NCBI RefSeq assembly: GCF_009760925.1
Contig: NZ_VRLV01000003.1
Span: forward strand, 248,001-312,000
Length of the DNA stretch: 64,000 nucleotides
Reading direction: 5' to 3'
Source: Nonomuraea typhae
Lineage (GTDB): Bacteria > Actinomycetota > Actinomycetes > Streptosporangiales > Streptosporangiaceae
The translations under genes were made by a program, and so were the position numbers. Below, piece after piece: positions 36,029-44,690 of this stretch. Position 1 is the stretch's first letter, and each line of letters starts with the position of its first letter. The notes beneath the pieces were generated by a model that was not told the DNA's origin, searched no databases, and saw nothing but the letters and a program-made list of their open reading frames with translations.

Positions 36029-36859
36029 ATGCGCATCGCCATGGCCCAGATGTCCTCGGGGCAGGACAGGGCCGACAACCTCCGCTGGATGGCGGCCACG
36101 CTCGACCGGGCGGCCGGTCAGGGCGCGGAGCTCGTCCTGTTCCCCGAGGCGTGCTCCTACCGGGGCCCGCTCGCGGCCGAGCACGTCGAGGACAGGACCG
36201 GGCCCACGCTGACCCTGCTGTCCGAGAAGGCGGCCGGTCACGGGATCGCCGTCCTGGCCGGCGGGCTCTGGCTCGCCTCGGGCGATCCGGGCCGGCCGTA
36301 CAACGCCTCCGTCTTCGTCGGCCCCGGCGGCGAGATCGCGGCCGAATACCGCAAGGTGCACCTGTTCCGGCTGCGGGCCGCCGAGGTGGACGAGGACGAG
36401 GGCGCCTACACCACCCCGGGCGAGAACCTGGTCACCGTCTCCTACCGGGGATTCGTCTTCGGTCTGTCGATCTGCTACGACCTGCGCTTCCCCGAGCTGT
36501 ACAGGGCGCTGGCCCGCTCGGGCGCGGACGTGCTGTGCGTGCCGTCCAACTTCTCCGCCGTCACCGGCGCCGTCCACTGGGAGCCGCTGCTGCGCGCCAG
36601 GGCGATCGAGAACCTCTGCTACGTCCTGGCCCCGGCTCAGGAAGGTGTCAGCCCCGACGGATTCGTCACCCACGGCCACAGCCTGGCCGTCGACCCGTGG
36701 GGCCGCGTGCTGGCCTGCGCGCAGGACGGCACCGGCCTGACCGTGGCCGAGCTTGACCGGGCCGCGCTCGATCAGGCTCGCGGCGCGCTCAACGCGCCGA
36801 ACGAGACCGCCCCCTCCGTGTACGGCGGGCAGATCGCACGGGAGACGGCCCGTGGGTGA
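36029..36859 (+). CDS. Carbon-nitrogen hydrolase (nitrilase superfamily)
   Basis: A 276-residue amidase/nitrilase-family enzyme with the catalytic triad Glu (LVLFPEA), Lys (EYRKVHLF) and Cys (LSICYDLRFPE). It hydrolyses non-peptide C-N bonds; members include N-carbamoyl and omega-amidases, substrate unknown here. A GGAG ribosome-binding site precedes the ATG at 36029. It follows the importer genes and overlaps the acetamidase gene by 8 nt, so it probably acts on the imported compound in the cytosol. Confidence 0.9.
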   Translation: MRIAMAQMSSGQDRADNLRWMAATLDRAAGQGAELVLFPEACSYRGPLAAEHVEDRTGPTLTLLSEKAAGHGIAVLAGGLWLASGDPGRPYNASVFVGPGGEIAAEYRKVHLFRLRAAEVDEDEGAYTTPGENLVTVSYRGFVFGLSICYDLRFPELYRALARSGADVLCVPSNFSAVTGAVHWEPLLRARAIENLCYVLAPAQEGVSPDGFVTHGHSLAVDPWGRVLACAQDGTGLTVAELDRAALDQARGALNAPNETAPSVYGGQIARETARG

Positions 36860-37805
36860 CCCGGTGAAGGTCGTCCGGGTCCCGGCGGGCCCGCGCCGGT
36901 TCGCCTTCGACGGCGGCGAGCCCGCCGCGATCGAGGTCGGCGGCGGGACCCGTCTGGTCTTCGAGACGCTCGACTGCTTCTCCAACCTGCTGACCTCGCC
37001 CGAGCAGCGCTTCCGCACCGAGGCCGAGCTCATCGAGCTGGTCGGCGCGTTCAACCCGGTGTCCGGCCCCGTGGCCGTCCGCGGCGCCGTACCCGGTGAC
37101 GCGCTGGCGATCACCGTCGAGCGCGTCGGCCTCGGCGCCCGGGCCGTGACGGTACTCCACGCCGACCCCGAGCTCGACCTGCCGTCCGGCGACACCCGCG
37201 TCTGCCCCGTCGAAGGGGACACGGTGTGGTTCCCGACCTCGCGGGGCCGGCTGGCGCTGCCGGTCAGGCCCATGATCGGCACCCTCGGCGTGGCGCCCGC
37301 GGGTCCCGCCTTCCCCTCCCTGCTGTCGCACGCCCGCTGCGGCGGCAACATGGACTGCCAGGCGCTACGGCCGGGAAGCGTCCTCGTCCTGCCGGTGGAG
37401 GTGCCGGGCGGGCTGGTGTCGCTCGGGGACGTGCACGCGCTCATGGGCGACGCCGAGATCACCGGCACCGCGCTGGAGGCCCCGGCCGAGGTCACCGTGA
37501 CGGTGGACCTGCTGCCGGGACTGGGCAAGGCGATGGCCGGGCCGTACCTCGACGAGCCCCACCGGATCGGCGCCGTCGGCTGCGCCCACGGCGTGAGCGT
37601 CGAGCACAACCTCCGCTCCGCGATGACCGAGCTCCGGCACAGGCTGGTCGAGGAGTGCGGCTTCCTGCCCGGAGAGGCATTCCAGCTACTGGGCGCGGTC
37701 GCCGAGGTCACCGTGAACCAGTGCGTGCACGGTGGCTGGTCGTCGGTCCACGCGGCCGTGCCCCGCCACGTCCTGCCCTCCCACCTGTCCCACCCCTCTT
37801 CCTGA
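36852..37805 (+). CDS. Acetamidase/formamidase family protein
   Basis: A 317-residue FmdA/AmdA family amidohydrolase. Recognisable parts are NPVSGPVAVRGAVPGDALAI, the metal-site region HARCGGNMDC, SLGDVHALMGDAEITGTALE and VNQCVHG. The family hydrolyses short amides to ammonia and acids. The GTG at 36852 overlaps the nitrilase stop by 8 nt, so the two amide-cleaving enzymes are made together, consistent with sequential breakdown of one imported substrate. Confidence 0.9.
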   Translation: MGDPVKVVRVPAGPRRFAFDGGEPAAIEVGGGTRLVFETLDCFSNLLTSPEQRFRTEAELIELVGAFNPVSGPVAVRGAVPGDALAITVERVGLGARAVTVLHADPELDLPSGDTRVCPVEGDTVWFPTSRGRLALPVRPMIGTLGVAPAGPAFPSLLSHARCGGNMDCQALRPGSVLVLPVEVPGGLVSLGDVHALMGDAEITGTALEAPAEVTVTVDLLPGLGKAMAGPYLDEPHRIGAVGCAHGVSVEHNLRSAMTELRHRLVEECGFLPGEAFQLLGAVAEVTVNQCVHGGWSSVHAAVPRHVLPSHLSHPSS

Positions 37806-37816
37806 TACGAGGGATC

Positions 37817-38662
37817 ATGCGCGAACTGTCCCTGTACGACATAGGCCGCACCCCGCTGTACGCGTGCCAATACGACCAGCGCTTCTCCTACTGCCTGTAC
37901 GTCCCCGACGACTACGCGCCGGACGGGGACATGGTCTACTCCCTCGCCGTGCTCGTCCACGGCACCGAACGGGACGTTCAGTCGTACCGGGACTCCTTCG
38001 AGGACTTCGGCAGGGCCAACGACTGCATCGTGCTCGCCCCGCTGTTTCCCGCGGGCATCCCCGACCCGGGCGAGCTGGACGGCTACAAGTACCTCGAACA
38101 CCGGGGAATCCGCTTCGACGAGATCCTCCTCGCCATGGTCGAGGAGATCTCCGCCTGCTATCGGGTCGACGGGAACAGGTTCCTGCTGTTCGGCTACTCG
38201 GGCGGCGGCCAGTTCGCGCACCGGTTCGCCTATCTGCATCCGGAGCGGGTCCGCGCGGCGTCGATCGGCGCGCCCGGCGCGGTGACCCTGCTCGACGAGG
38301 ACCTGCCGTGGCCCGCCGGCTTCGCAGGGGCCGAGGCGGCGCTGGGCAGGAAGGTGAATCCGGCCGCGCTCGGCCGTACCGCCATGCATCTGGTGATCGG
38401 CGCCGACGACACCGGGACCCAGTCGAACAGCGTGCTGGCGGGCCATCCCGCGTGGATCCCCGGCGTCAACGACGAGGGGATCCCGCGCACCATACGGCTG
38501 CAGGCGCTGCGGCGCAGCCTGGAACGGCACGGCATCCCGGTCCGCTACGACGTCGTGCCGGGCGTCGGCCACTACGGTCCCGGCGTGGTGAGCAAGGTGA
38601 AGGACTTCTTCACTCACGTGCTCACCGTCGACGCCGAGCGGGCCGCATCGGGAGCGCGCTGA
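37817..38662 (+). CDS. Alpha/beta hydrolase (PHB-depolymerase/esterase-like)
   Basis: A 281-residue hydrolase with the nucleophile elbow GYSGGGQFAHRFA, an N-terminal oxyanion segment VLVHGTERD, and a C-terminal VPGVGHYGPG His. No signal peptide, so cytosolic. It follows the acetamidase by 11 nt and is last in the ABC/amidase unit; it may release an ester or acyl group from the same substrate. After it a 522-bp non-coding stretch begins. Confidence 0.82.
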   Translation: MRELSLYDIGRTPLYACQYDQRFSYCLYVPDDYAPDGDMVYSLAVLVHGTERDVQSYRDSFEDFGRANDCIVLAPLFPAGIPDPGELDGYKYLEHRGIRFDEILLAMVEEISACYRVDGNRFLLFGYSGGGQFAHRFAYLHPERVRAASIGAPGAVTLLDEDLPWPAGFAGAEAALGRKVNPAALGRTAMHLVIGADDTGTQSNSVLAGHPAWIPGVNDEGIPRTIRLQALRRSLERHGIPVRYDVVPGVGHYGPGVVSKVKDFFTHVLTVDAERAASGAR

Positions 38663-38930
38663 CCTGCGTCAGCGCCGACTTCCTCGCATCCCACGGCAGC
38701 ATTAACCCCAAACGGGACAAATACCGCTAGCACGACTAACCGCATTGTTGCCGCATATTGCCTAGAGCGGCACTTTTGCCGATTGACATCTCCAACCATG
38801 TCGTAATGAGCATTCAATCGGAAGCCCGCCCCTAGAGGCACACAGACGACATCGGTCCCACGCCGCCTGAAGGCCGTGACCTTAAATCCTTGCTATCCGC
38901 ATTGCTGCGGGTTACCAGGTCACGCCATGC

Positions 38931-38990
38931 GCAAGCATGCCGAAGCACGACAAAGCATCGCAAATGCATGGCAATTGCCAACAATTCAGG
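38931..38990. repeat. Six 10-bp phased degenerate repeats
   Basis: Successive decamers GCAAGCATGC, CGAAGCACGA, CAAAGCATCG, CAAATGCATG, GCAATTGCCA and ACAATTCAGG keep an AA-plus-GCA core in one helical phase. Such spacing places sites on one face of the helix (cooperative protein binding or bent DNA). It lies about 200 bp upstream of the first gene of the island. Confidence 0.5.
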
Positions 38991-39137
38991 ACATTTAATG
39001 ATGAGCCATCGTTGCCGGAATCCGATTCGGATCACAGTGAAGTAACTATTCACCCCAAATGTGGCTGAATTAGGTCAACATTAAGCCCGCAGGACGAAGG
39101 GGCGGCTCATTCCACAAATGGAGCGGCGATTCCACAT

Positions 39138-39158
39138 ACCCACCCTGCGCTGGTGGGT
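39138..39158 (+). promoter_or_regulatory. Leader hairpin upstream of the island
   Basis: ACCCACC (39138-39144) and GGTGGGT (39152-39158) form a perfect 7-bp stem with a 7-nt loop, ending 26 nt before the first start codon. It could be an operator or an RNA structure in the 5' leader. Confidence 0.4.
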
Positions 39159-39184
39159 CTGGGGTTCATCAAGGGACGAGGAAT

Positions 39185-41539
39185 ATGAGATCAGTCATGC
39201 GTCGAATGACGCAGGACCTGAGCGTGGTCACAGCATTCGTGCTGGCGCTGTCCGCACCACTGCCCGCGTATCCGGCCGTCGCGGACCGGGCGGGACCCGA
39301 AACCATCCCCCTCGACATGGTGGTGGCCGTCGACGAGTCCGGCAGCCTGTCCGCGGCCGCCGTCTCCCGGGAGATCGAGGCCACGTCCACCATCGCGCAG
39401 AGCGTGCTGAATCCGCACAGCCGGGTCACCGTGATCGGGTTCGGCAGCAACAACGGCCGGCCCGGCCAGAACGCGGTCGACGAGGTCTGCCGGCCAACCG
39501 TGGCGGACGGCGGCGTCAACCTGCAGTATCTGTCGGATTGCGTGAAGGGGCTGCATCGCCGTACCGATGCCGAGGGAAACGACACCGACCACGTCGCCGC
39601 GCTGACGCAGGCGCTGGCCACGCTGCGCAGCGGCTCCCCGGATCGCGCGCTCAAGGTGATCTTCCTGCTCACCGACGGACGGCTGGACGTGCCCCGCAGC
39701 CCCGCCTACGGCGCCGGATCGGACGCCGACCCGTTGGTGCAACAGCGCCGGAACCTGGCCGCGGAACAGCAGCTCGGCACCGTGATCGAGCAGACGAAGC
39801 GGGACGGCGCGCAGATCTGGCCACTGGGCTTCGGCGCTGCGGTCACCCAGGACAACCTGGACAGATTCGCCACCGGCGGTTCGCGGGCCGGGTGCGACGA
39901 GCGCGCCGAGTCCCAGCCCAAAGCCCGCATCGTGCGTGATGGGAGGGAGGTCAGGCGTTCCCTGCTGGAGGCGTACGCGGCGGCCACCTGCTCCGGCCTC
40001 AGCCCCACCGACTCCACGACGATCGAACCCCGTCAGTCCCGTGACCTGAAGATCGAGATCCCGGTGATCGCCACCGACGGAACCATCACGGTGAGCAAGA
40101 GCGACCCCCGGGTGCTGGTCCAGTTCGTCGACCCGCTCGGCCGCACCGTGACGGCCGGCCGGAAGCTCGGAGACTCGTCGTTCACCCACAGCGGCGCCAA
40201 CACCCCGACCGAGGCGATGCGCATCGTGAACCCGGTGAACGGAACCTGGACCGTCCGGCTGACGGCTCCCCAGCAGGTCAAACAGCAGCTGGTCAGCGCC
40301 ACCGCTCTCTGGCAGGGCGCGGTGCAGGCGGCCATCGTGCCGGAGCCGCCGTCTGCCCGTGCCGGGCAGGAGATCAAGATCCGTCTCTCGCTGGTCACCC
40401 GCACGAGCGCGATCACCGACGAGGCGGCCCTGCGCGGCCTGTCCTTCTCGGTCACCGCTGCCGGCGGGGGCCTGGCCCGGCCGCAGACCATCCAGGTCAG
40501 GGACGACGGACAGGCCCCCGACGACAAGGCGCACGACGGCCGCTTCGCCGGCACGTTCGTCGCACCGCAGACGCCCGGCGACGTCAGTCTCACGGGAATG
40601 GTGTCCGGAACCGGGATCAGGGCCGAGCGGGTGCCGATCGCCGTGAAGGTCAGCGGGCAGGAGATCGTCACGCAGGGCCAGATCGAGTTCGAGGGCGACG
40701 GCACCGTACACCAGGGCGCTGCGGTGAACGGCCGGTTGACCGTGCGCAACGGCGCCGCCGTGCCGAAGCGGGTCCGGCTGTCGCTCCAGGGACCGGCTGG
40801 CATCGAAGCACGTCTCGCTCCCGGCTCCCCGTTCACCGTGCCGCCCGGCGAGTCCACCTCGGACTTCGCCGTCCACTTCGGCAACGGCACCGCCCCGGGC
40901 GGCGTGTCCCTGACCGTGCGGCTGGCCGATGACGGCGACCCCTCCCTGATCTACGCCGCCGGCCTGCTCACCGTCACGGTCGAACGCCCCCCCACCTGGT
41001 GGGACGTCTACAGCCGCTACATCGCCGGCGCCGTGCTCCTGCTCCTGCTGCTGGCGCTGGTCCTGCTGCGCGTCCGCAGTGCCCGGATCCGCCGCATGAA
41101 CGTGGCGGGCATCCACGCCGCGCTGATGCTCGACGGAGAGCGGGCGGGCGCCGAGCTGAAGGCGCCCCATCGCCGCTCCCGGGAGTTCCGGTTCACCGTG
41201 CGCGACTCCGGCGCCCATACCGCCCGGCTCGTGCCCGCCCGGCCCGACGACCTGGATCACGTCTTCACGGTCCGGCGGGACGGCGACGCCGGGGTCGAGG
41301 TGCGGACGCCTGACGGCGAGCGCTACCGCCTCGGCTTCGGTGCCGAGAGCGACGCGCTCCCCACCGGTCACCGGCTCGTCTTCCGCGACACCAGGAAACT
41401 CCGTGACACCAGGAAGCTCCGTGACACCAGGAAGCGACGCCCGGCGCCGGCCGGCCCCGTACAGCCTGATCGTGCGCCGGGGGCGGCCGAGGATGCCTGG
41501 CAGAAGACCGCACCCGATTACGACAGCCCCTGGCTCTGA
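39185..41539 (+). CDS. Membrane-anchored von Willebrand A (vWA) domain protein, first gene of the island
   Basis: A 784-residue protein. A signal-like N-terminus is followed by a vWA domain with an intact MIDAS (D50-x-S52-x-S54 in AVDESGS and LLTDGR later), so it probably binds a divalent metal and a partner protein. The middle has beta-sandwich-like segments; one membrane helix lies near residues 613-632 (AGAVLLLLLLALVLL) and a cytosolic domain of about 150 residues follows. This puts the vWA module outside and a signalling tail inside. GACGAGGA precedes the ATG. The last 60 codons carry an 18-bp triplicated repeat. No MoxR or TerD gene is adjacent. Confidence 0.8.
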   Translation: MRSVMRRMTQDLSVVTAFVLALSAPLPAYPAVADRAGPETIPLDMVVAVDESGSLSAAAVSREIEATSTIAQSVLNPHSRVTVIGFGSNNGRPGQNAVDEVCRPTVADGGVNLQYLSDCVKGLHRRTDAEGNDTDHVAALTQALATLRSGSPDRALKVIFLLTDGRLDVPRSPAYGAGSDADPLVQQRRNLAAEQQLGTVIEQTKRDGAQIWPLGFGAAVTQDNLDRFATGGSRAGCDERAESQPKARIVRDGREVRRSLLEAYAAATCSGLSPTDSTTIEPRQSRDLKIEIPVIATDGTITVSKSDPRVLVQFVDPLGRTVTAGRKLGDSSFTHSGANTPTEAMRIVNPVNGTWTVRLTAPQQVKQQLVSATALWQGAVQAAIVPEPPSARAGQEIKIRLSLVTRTSAITDEAALRGLSFSVTAAGGGLARPQTIQVRDDGQAPDDKAHDGRFAGTFVAPQTPGDVSLTGMVSGTGIRAERVPIAVKVSGQEIVTQGQIEFEGDGTVHQGAAVNGRLTVRNGAAVPKRVRLSLQGPAGIEARLAPGSPFTVPPGESTSDFAVHFGNGTAPGGVSLTVRLADDGDPSLIYAAGLLTVTVERPPTWWDVYSRYIAGAVLLLLLLALVLLRVRSARIRRMNVAGIHAALMLDGERAGAELKAPHRRSREFRFTVRDSGAHTARLVPARPDDLDHVFTVRRDGDAGVEVRTPDGERYRLGFGAESDALPTGHRLVFRDTRKLRDTRKLRDTRKRRPAPAGPVQPDRAPGAAEDAWQKTAPDYDSPWL
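41383..41436 (+). repeat. 18-bp in-frame tandem repeat, three units
   Basis: Units at 41383, 41401 and 41419 differ by 1-3 bases and encode repeated RDTRKL in the basic tail of the vWA protein. Likely slippage within the coding sequence; the frame is kept. Confidence 0.85.
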
Positions 41540-41558
41540 GATCGCTAGGAGAGACCAT

Positions 41559-44500
41559 ATGAAGCTCTACCACCCCATGCTCTTCGTCGGCCTCGGGGGG
41601 ACCGGGTGCGCGATCGGGGCCGGACTCGAACGCAGGCTCCGCGAGGAGATCTGCGGCCCGGACGGCTCCCACTACCAGCGCAAGCGCGAGGACGCACTGC
41701 GCTACCAGCTACCCGACTGCCTGCAGTTCGTCTACGCGGATGTGAACCAGGCCGAGCTGGACAAGCTGCCGCAGAGCGTGGTTCCCGGCCAGCAGCACGT
41801 GCAGGCCGCGCAGCGCACCGCCCACTACGTACGCGGTCTGGTCCCGCGGGTGGACTCCTATCCGCAGGTGGCGGTGAACCTCCGGCTGGCCGCCGGGGAT
41901 GTGGTGCAGAACTGGCTGCCGCCGAGTCAGGGGGAACCGCGCATCCTGCCGCTGCAGAAGGGCGCGGGGCAGATGCCGACCGTGGGACGCGCGGCGCTGT
42001 TCGAGACGTTCCGCGACGGGATCGCTCCCGCGATCCACGACCTGAACACCGCGATCGGCCACATGTCGGGCAACCAGGCCGCCACCGACCTGTACCTGCT
42101 GGCCGACGGCGCCGACGCGGACTCACGGGCGGTGGACGTCTTCATCGCGTTCTCCGTCGCCGGCGGCACCGGGGCCGGAATCTTCTACGACTACTTCCAC
42201 CTGATCAGCCGGCAGTTCCAGGAGACGGACCTCAGGCCGAAGATCTACCCGCTGGTGCTCATGCCCTCCGCCTTCGAGAGCGGGCGGGGCGGCGGCCGGC
42301 CGGCCGAGCTCAACGCCGGGCGCGCCGTCCTCGACCTGTTCCAGCTCGTGGACCACCAGAACACCGCCGACGCGGTCCGGCACCTGCCCGGACTGGACCG
42401 TGGCCGGGCCGACCCGGAGGAGATCGCCGTCCGCTATCCGATGGAGGGCCGCGTCGCCATGCGGCCGGGCATCGCGCAGACGGCGTTCCTGTTCTCCCGC
42501 CCGGCCGGCGCCACGCCCGGCGACCTGCGACGGTCGGTGGTCTCGCTGGTCATGTCACTGATCGGGACGGAACTCACCCCTCAGGCGCGCAACGACGGCG
42601 AGCAGCACCAATCCTTCGCCGACAGCTTCATCAACTCGGTCGCCCAGCGGCAGACCATGGCCGAGAACGGGGTGGGCAACCAGGGAGTGTCCACCGCCCT
42701 GGTCACCTCCCTGACCACGCCCGTGGAGGAACTGGCCGACGTCGTCGCCGGTCGCCTGCTGCGCGCGGGCATCGAGGAGATGCGCGAGCCGACCTGGGGC
42801 AACGAGTCCAACCGGACACTGATCGAGGAGTTCTTCACCCTCTCGCACATCCACCCGATCTTCGCGCGGCCGCCGGTGGAGTTCGCCGAACCCGAGCCGG
42901 GCGTCGGGGCGCGCGAGGTGCTCGCCGCACTCGCCGACCGCGTCGGCTCGATGCGGGCCGCCCTGGGCGAGCTCCGAGCACAGCTCGACCAGAGCGTCCC
43001 CGCCATGGTCAGCCAGTTCGACCCGGGCAGCGCGGTGATCGGCCTGCTCAGCCGGATCGACCCCTTCCGCGCGCGCCGGGTGCTCTCCGGGCACGGCTCG
43101 CTGTCCGATCCGGTGGATCAGCAGGGCGCCCAGGGACTGATGCAGCGCCGGCGCAAGCCCCCGCCTCCGCCGGACGGATTCCGGGAGATCCCGCCGTCGC
43201 TGCCCCAACTGCGCAACCGCTCCTTCGGGATGGTCAGCGTCAAATGGACCGACGAGGCGCCCACCGAAGCCCGCAACGAACAAGACATCTGGTACGGCTG
43301 GCGCAGCCGCGTTCTCTGGACGGAGCCCTGGTCCTCGCATCATCAACGATGGGAACGCGCCCTCGCCGTGGCCGACGACCACCTGCGCTCGCTCAACCAA
43401 GCGCTGCACGATGTGGCCAGGCAGGACCCGGACCGGTTCAGGGAACGCTCCGCCCATCTGTACCGGCCCAGGGTCGGAGTCGTCTTCCATCTCCCCACGG
43501 GCAGCCTCGAGCAGTTCTACCGGAACGCCGTCACGCGGGTCCGCGAGCGGCTCATGATCGAACCCACGGCCGACGACGCCACCGTGCTGCGGCGGCTGAT
43601 GGATGAGGACGGCTGGCAGCAGATCTACCGGCAGTCGGTGGAAACCAGCCCGGAACGCGCGATCAACGAGCTGCGCGAGCGGATCAAGACCAACATCAAG
43701 ACCTATATCCAGGAGGAGATCCAAGGACGCCCCACGCTCCTGCCCAAGCTGCGTGACCTGCTCGACCAGGCGGCCGGTCTGGGGACGGACCGGCCCAGGT
43801 TCAGCGAGGCGGACCTGGACGACTTCCGCAGCCGGCTGACCGGGCTGGTACCGCCCAACTTCACCCCGCAGGGCACCGGTCCCCTGAAGGTCCTGGTGTC
43901 CTATCCGGGTGGCGAGAGCGAGGTGATCGCCAGGTATCTGCGCACGTCGCTGAAGTTGCCCGAGGGGCCCAACATCACCTTCGAGTTCACCAGCACCACA
44001 GCGGAGTCCATCTCGGTGGTGCTGTTCCGCTCCTCCATGGGGATCACGGATGTGAAGGAGGTCCGGCACGTGCTTCGGACCTGGGCGGATGCGGTGCAGC
44101 GACCACTCCCGGGGGACTTCCTGCGCTGGCGGCAGCGCACCGGCTACGACTTCGGCTACCTGGCCACCCGCGAAGAGCATCGGGTGCGCATCCTGCATCA
44201 CCTGCTGTGCGTGATGTGGAACGGGAACATCCGGGTGCTGGGCGACTCCGATTCGCCGTCGCAGGCCGAGATCAAGCTCGGCGAGGTCGGCATGACCCTC
44301 ACCCTCAGGGCGCTGGAAGACGCCTCGTCCTGGGGCAGCCTGCTCCAGGCGTACGAGCTGTGGACGCTCGCCGACAACGACGATGCCGCGCGGGTGTTCT
44401 GCGCACAGCTCATGCAGGCCGCGCCGTACAAGCTCGACGAGGGCACGCATCCGCCGTCGAAGCTGTTCGAGCAGGTCGTCGGGCTCGCCGGCGACCAGGT

Positions 44501-44690
44501 GGAATGCCTGGACCGGATCATCGGTGAGATCCCCCAGGCGGGGAGGGCGCGGGCCCGCATGCTGCGCAGGTTCTGGCACGAGACCCTGCCCGCGGCACTG
44601 GAGTACAAGTTCGACCTGCCCTCCGCGACCAGGGAGAACCTGCGCGGCCTGTACGAGGCATACAAGAGGCGTAGCGGAGGGGCACGGTGA
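41559..44690 (+). CDS. Tubulin/FtsZ-like GTPase (Tubulin_2-like)
   Basis: A 1043-residue protein. The N-terminus MLFVGLGGTGCAIGAGLER (residues 7-25) matches the first glycine loop of the tubulin/FtsZ fold, and FSVAGGTGAGIFYDY has the GGTGxG tubulin signature at residues 202-207. I read it as the Tubulin_2 family of bacterial tubulin-like proteins, much longer than FtsZ because of a C-terminal part of over 600 residues without a recognised domain. It probably binds GTP and may polymerise. AGGAGAG precedes the ATG at 41559. It overlaps the next gene by 4 nt. Its neighbours (GTPase, vWA, kinase, PP2C) point to a signalling or defence role rather than cell division. Confidence 0.8.
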   Translation: MKLYHPMLFVGLGGTGCAIGAGLERRLREEICGPDGSHYQRKREDALRYQLPDCLQFVYADVNQAELDKLPQSVVPGQQHVQAAQRTAHYVRGLVPRVDSYPQVAVNLRLAAGDVVQNWLPPSQGEPRILPLQKGAGQMPTVGRAALFETFRDGIAPAIHDLNTAIGHMSGNQAATDLYLLADGADADSRAVDVFIAFSVAGGTGAGIFYDYFHLISRQFQETDLRPKIYPLVLMPSAFESGRGGGRPAELNAGRAVLDLFQLVDHQNTADAVRHLPGLDRGRADPEEIAVRYPMEGRVAMRPGIAQTAFLFSRPAGATPGDLRRSVVSLVMSLIGTELTPQARNDGEQHQSFADSFINSVAQRQTMAENGVGNQGVSTALVTSLTTPVEELADVVAGRLLRAGIEEMREPTWGNESNRTLIEEFFTLSHIHPIFARPPVEFAEPEPGVGAREVLAALADRVGSMRAALGELRAQLDQSVPAMVSQFDPGSAVIGLLSRIDPFRARRVLSGHGSLSDPVDQQGAQGLMQRRRKPPPPPDGFREIPPSLPQLRNRSFGMVSVKWTDEAPTEARNEQDIWYGWRSRVLWTEPWSSHHQRWERALAVADDHLRSLNQALHDVARQDPDRFRERSAHLYRPRVGVVFHLPTGSLEQFYRNAVTRVRERLMIEPTADDATVLRRLMDEDGWQQIYRQSVETSPERAINELRERIKTNIKTYIQEEIQGRPTLLPKLRDLLDQAAGLGTDRPRFSEADLDDFRSRLTGLVPPNFTPQGTGPLKVLVSYPGGESEVIARYLRTSLKLPEGPNITFEFTSTTAESISVVLFRSSMGITDVKEVRHVLRTWADAVQRPLPGDFLRWRQRTGYDFGYLATREEHRVRILHHLLCVMWNGNIRVLGDSDSPSQAEIKLGEVGMTLTLRALEDASSWGSLLQAYELWTLADNDDAARVFCAQLMQAAPYKLDEGTHPPSKLFEQVVGLAGDQVECLDRIIGEIPQAGRARARMLRRFWHETLPAALEYKFDLPSATRENLRGLYEAYKRRSGGAR

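Larger units (their letters stand above)
38663..39184. other. 522-bp AT-richer non-coding leader before the signalling island
   Basis: No gene is supported in any frame and no tRNA was seen. Base composition is clearly poorer in G+C than either side. It holds three TTGCC repeats (38748, 38758, 38776), a TTGACA at 38783, and the phased repeat array at 38931-38990. It separates the amidase operon from the large signalling operon, and probably contains the promoter and control sites of the latter. Confidence 0.6.

Noticed and set aside
38663..39184. tRNA or small RNA gene in the AT-rich leader
   Set aside because: No cloverleaf or CCA end could be drawn and no clear terminator follows; only repeats are supported.
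42555..44579. Long minus-strand open frame opposite the tubulin-like gene
   Set aside because: High GC makes long antisense frames common; its translation is low-complexity and rich in Arg, Gly and Pro without motifs.
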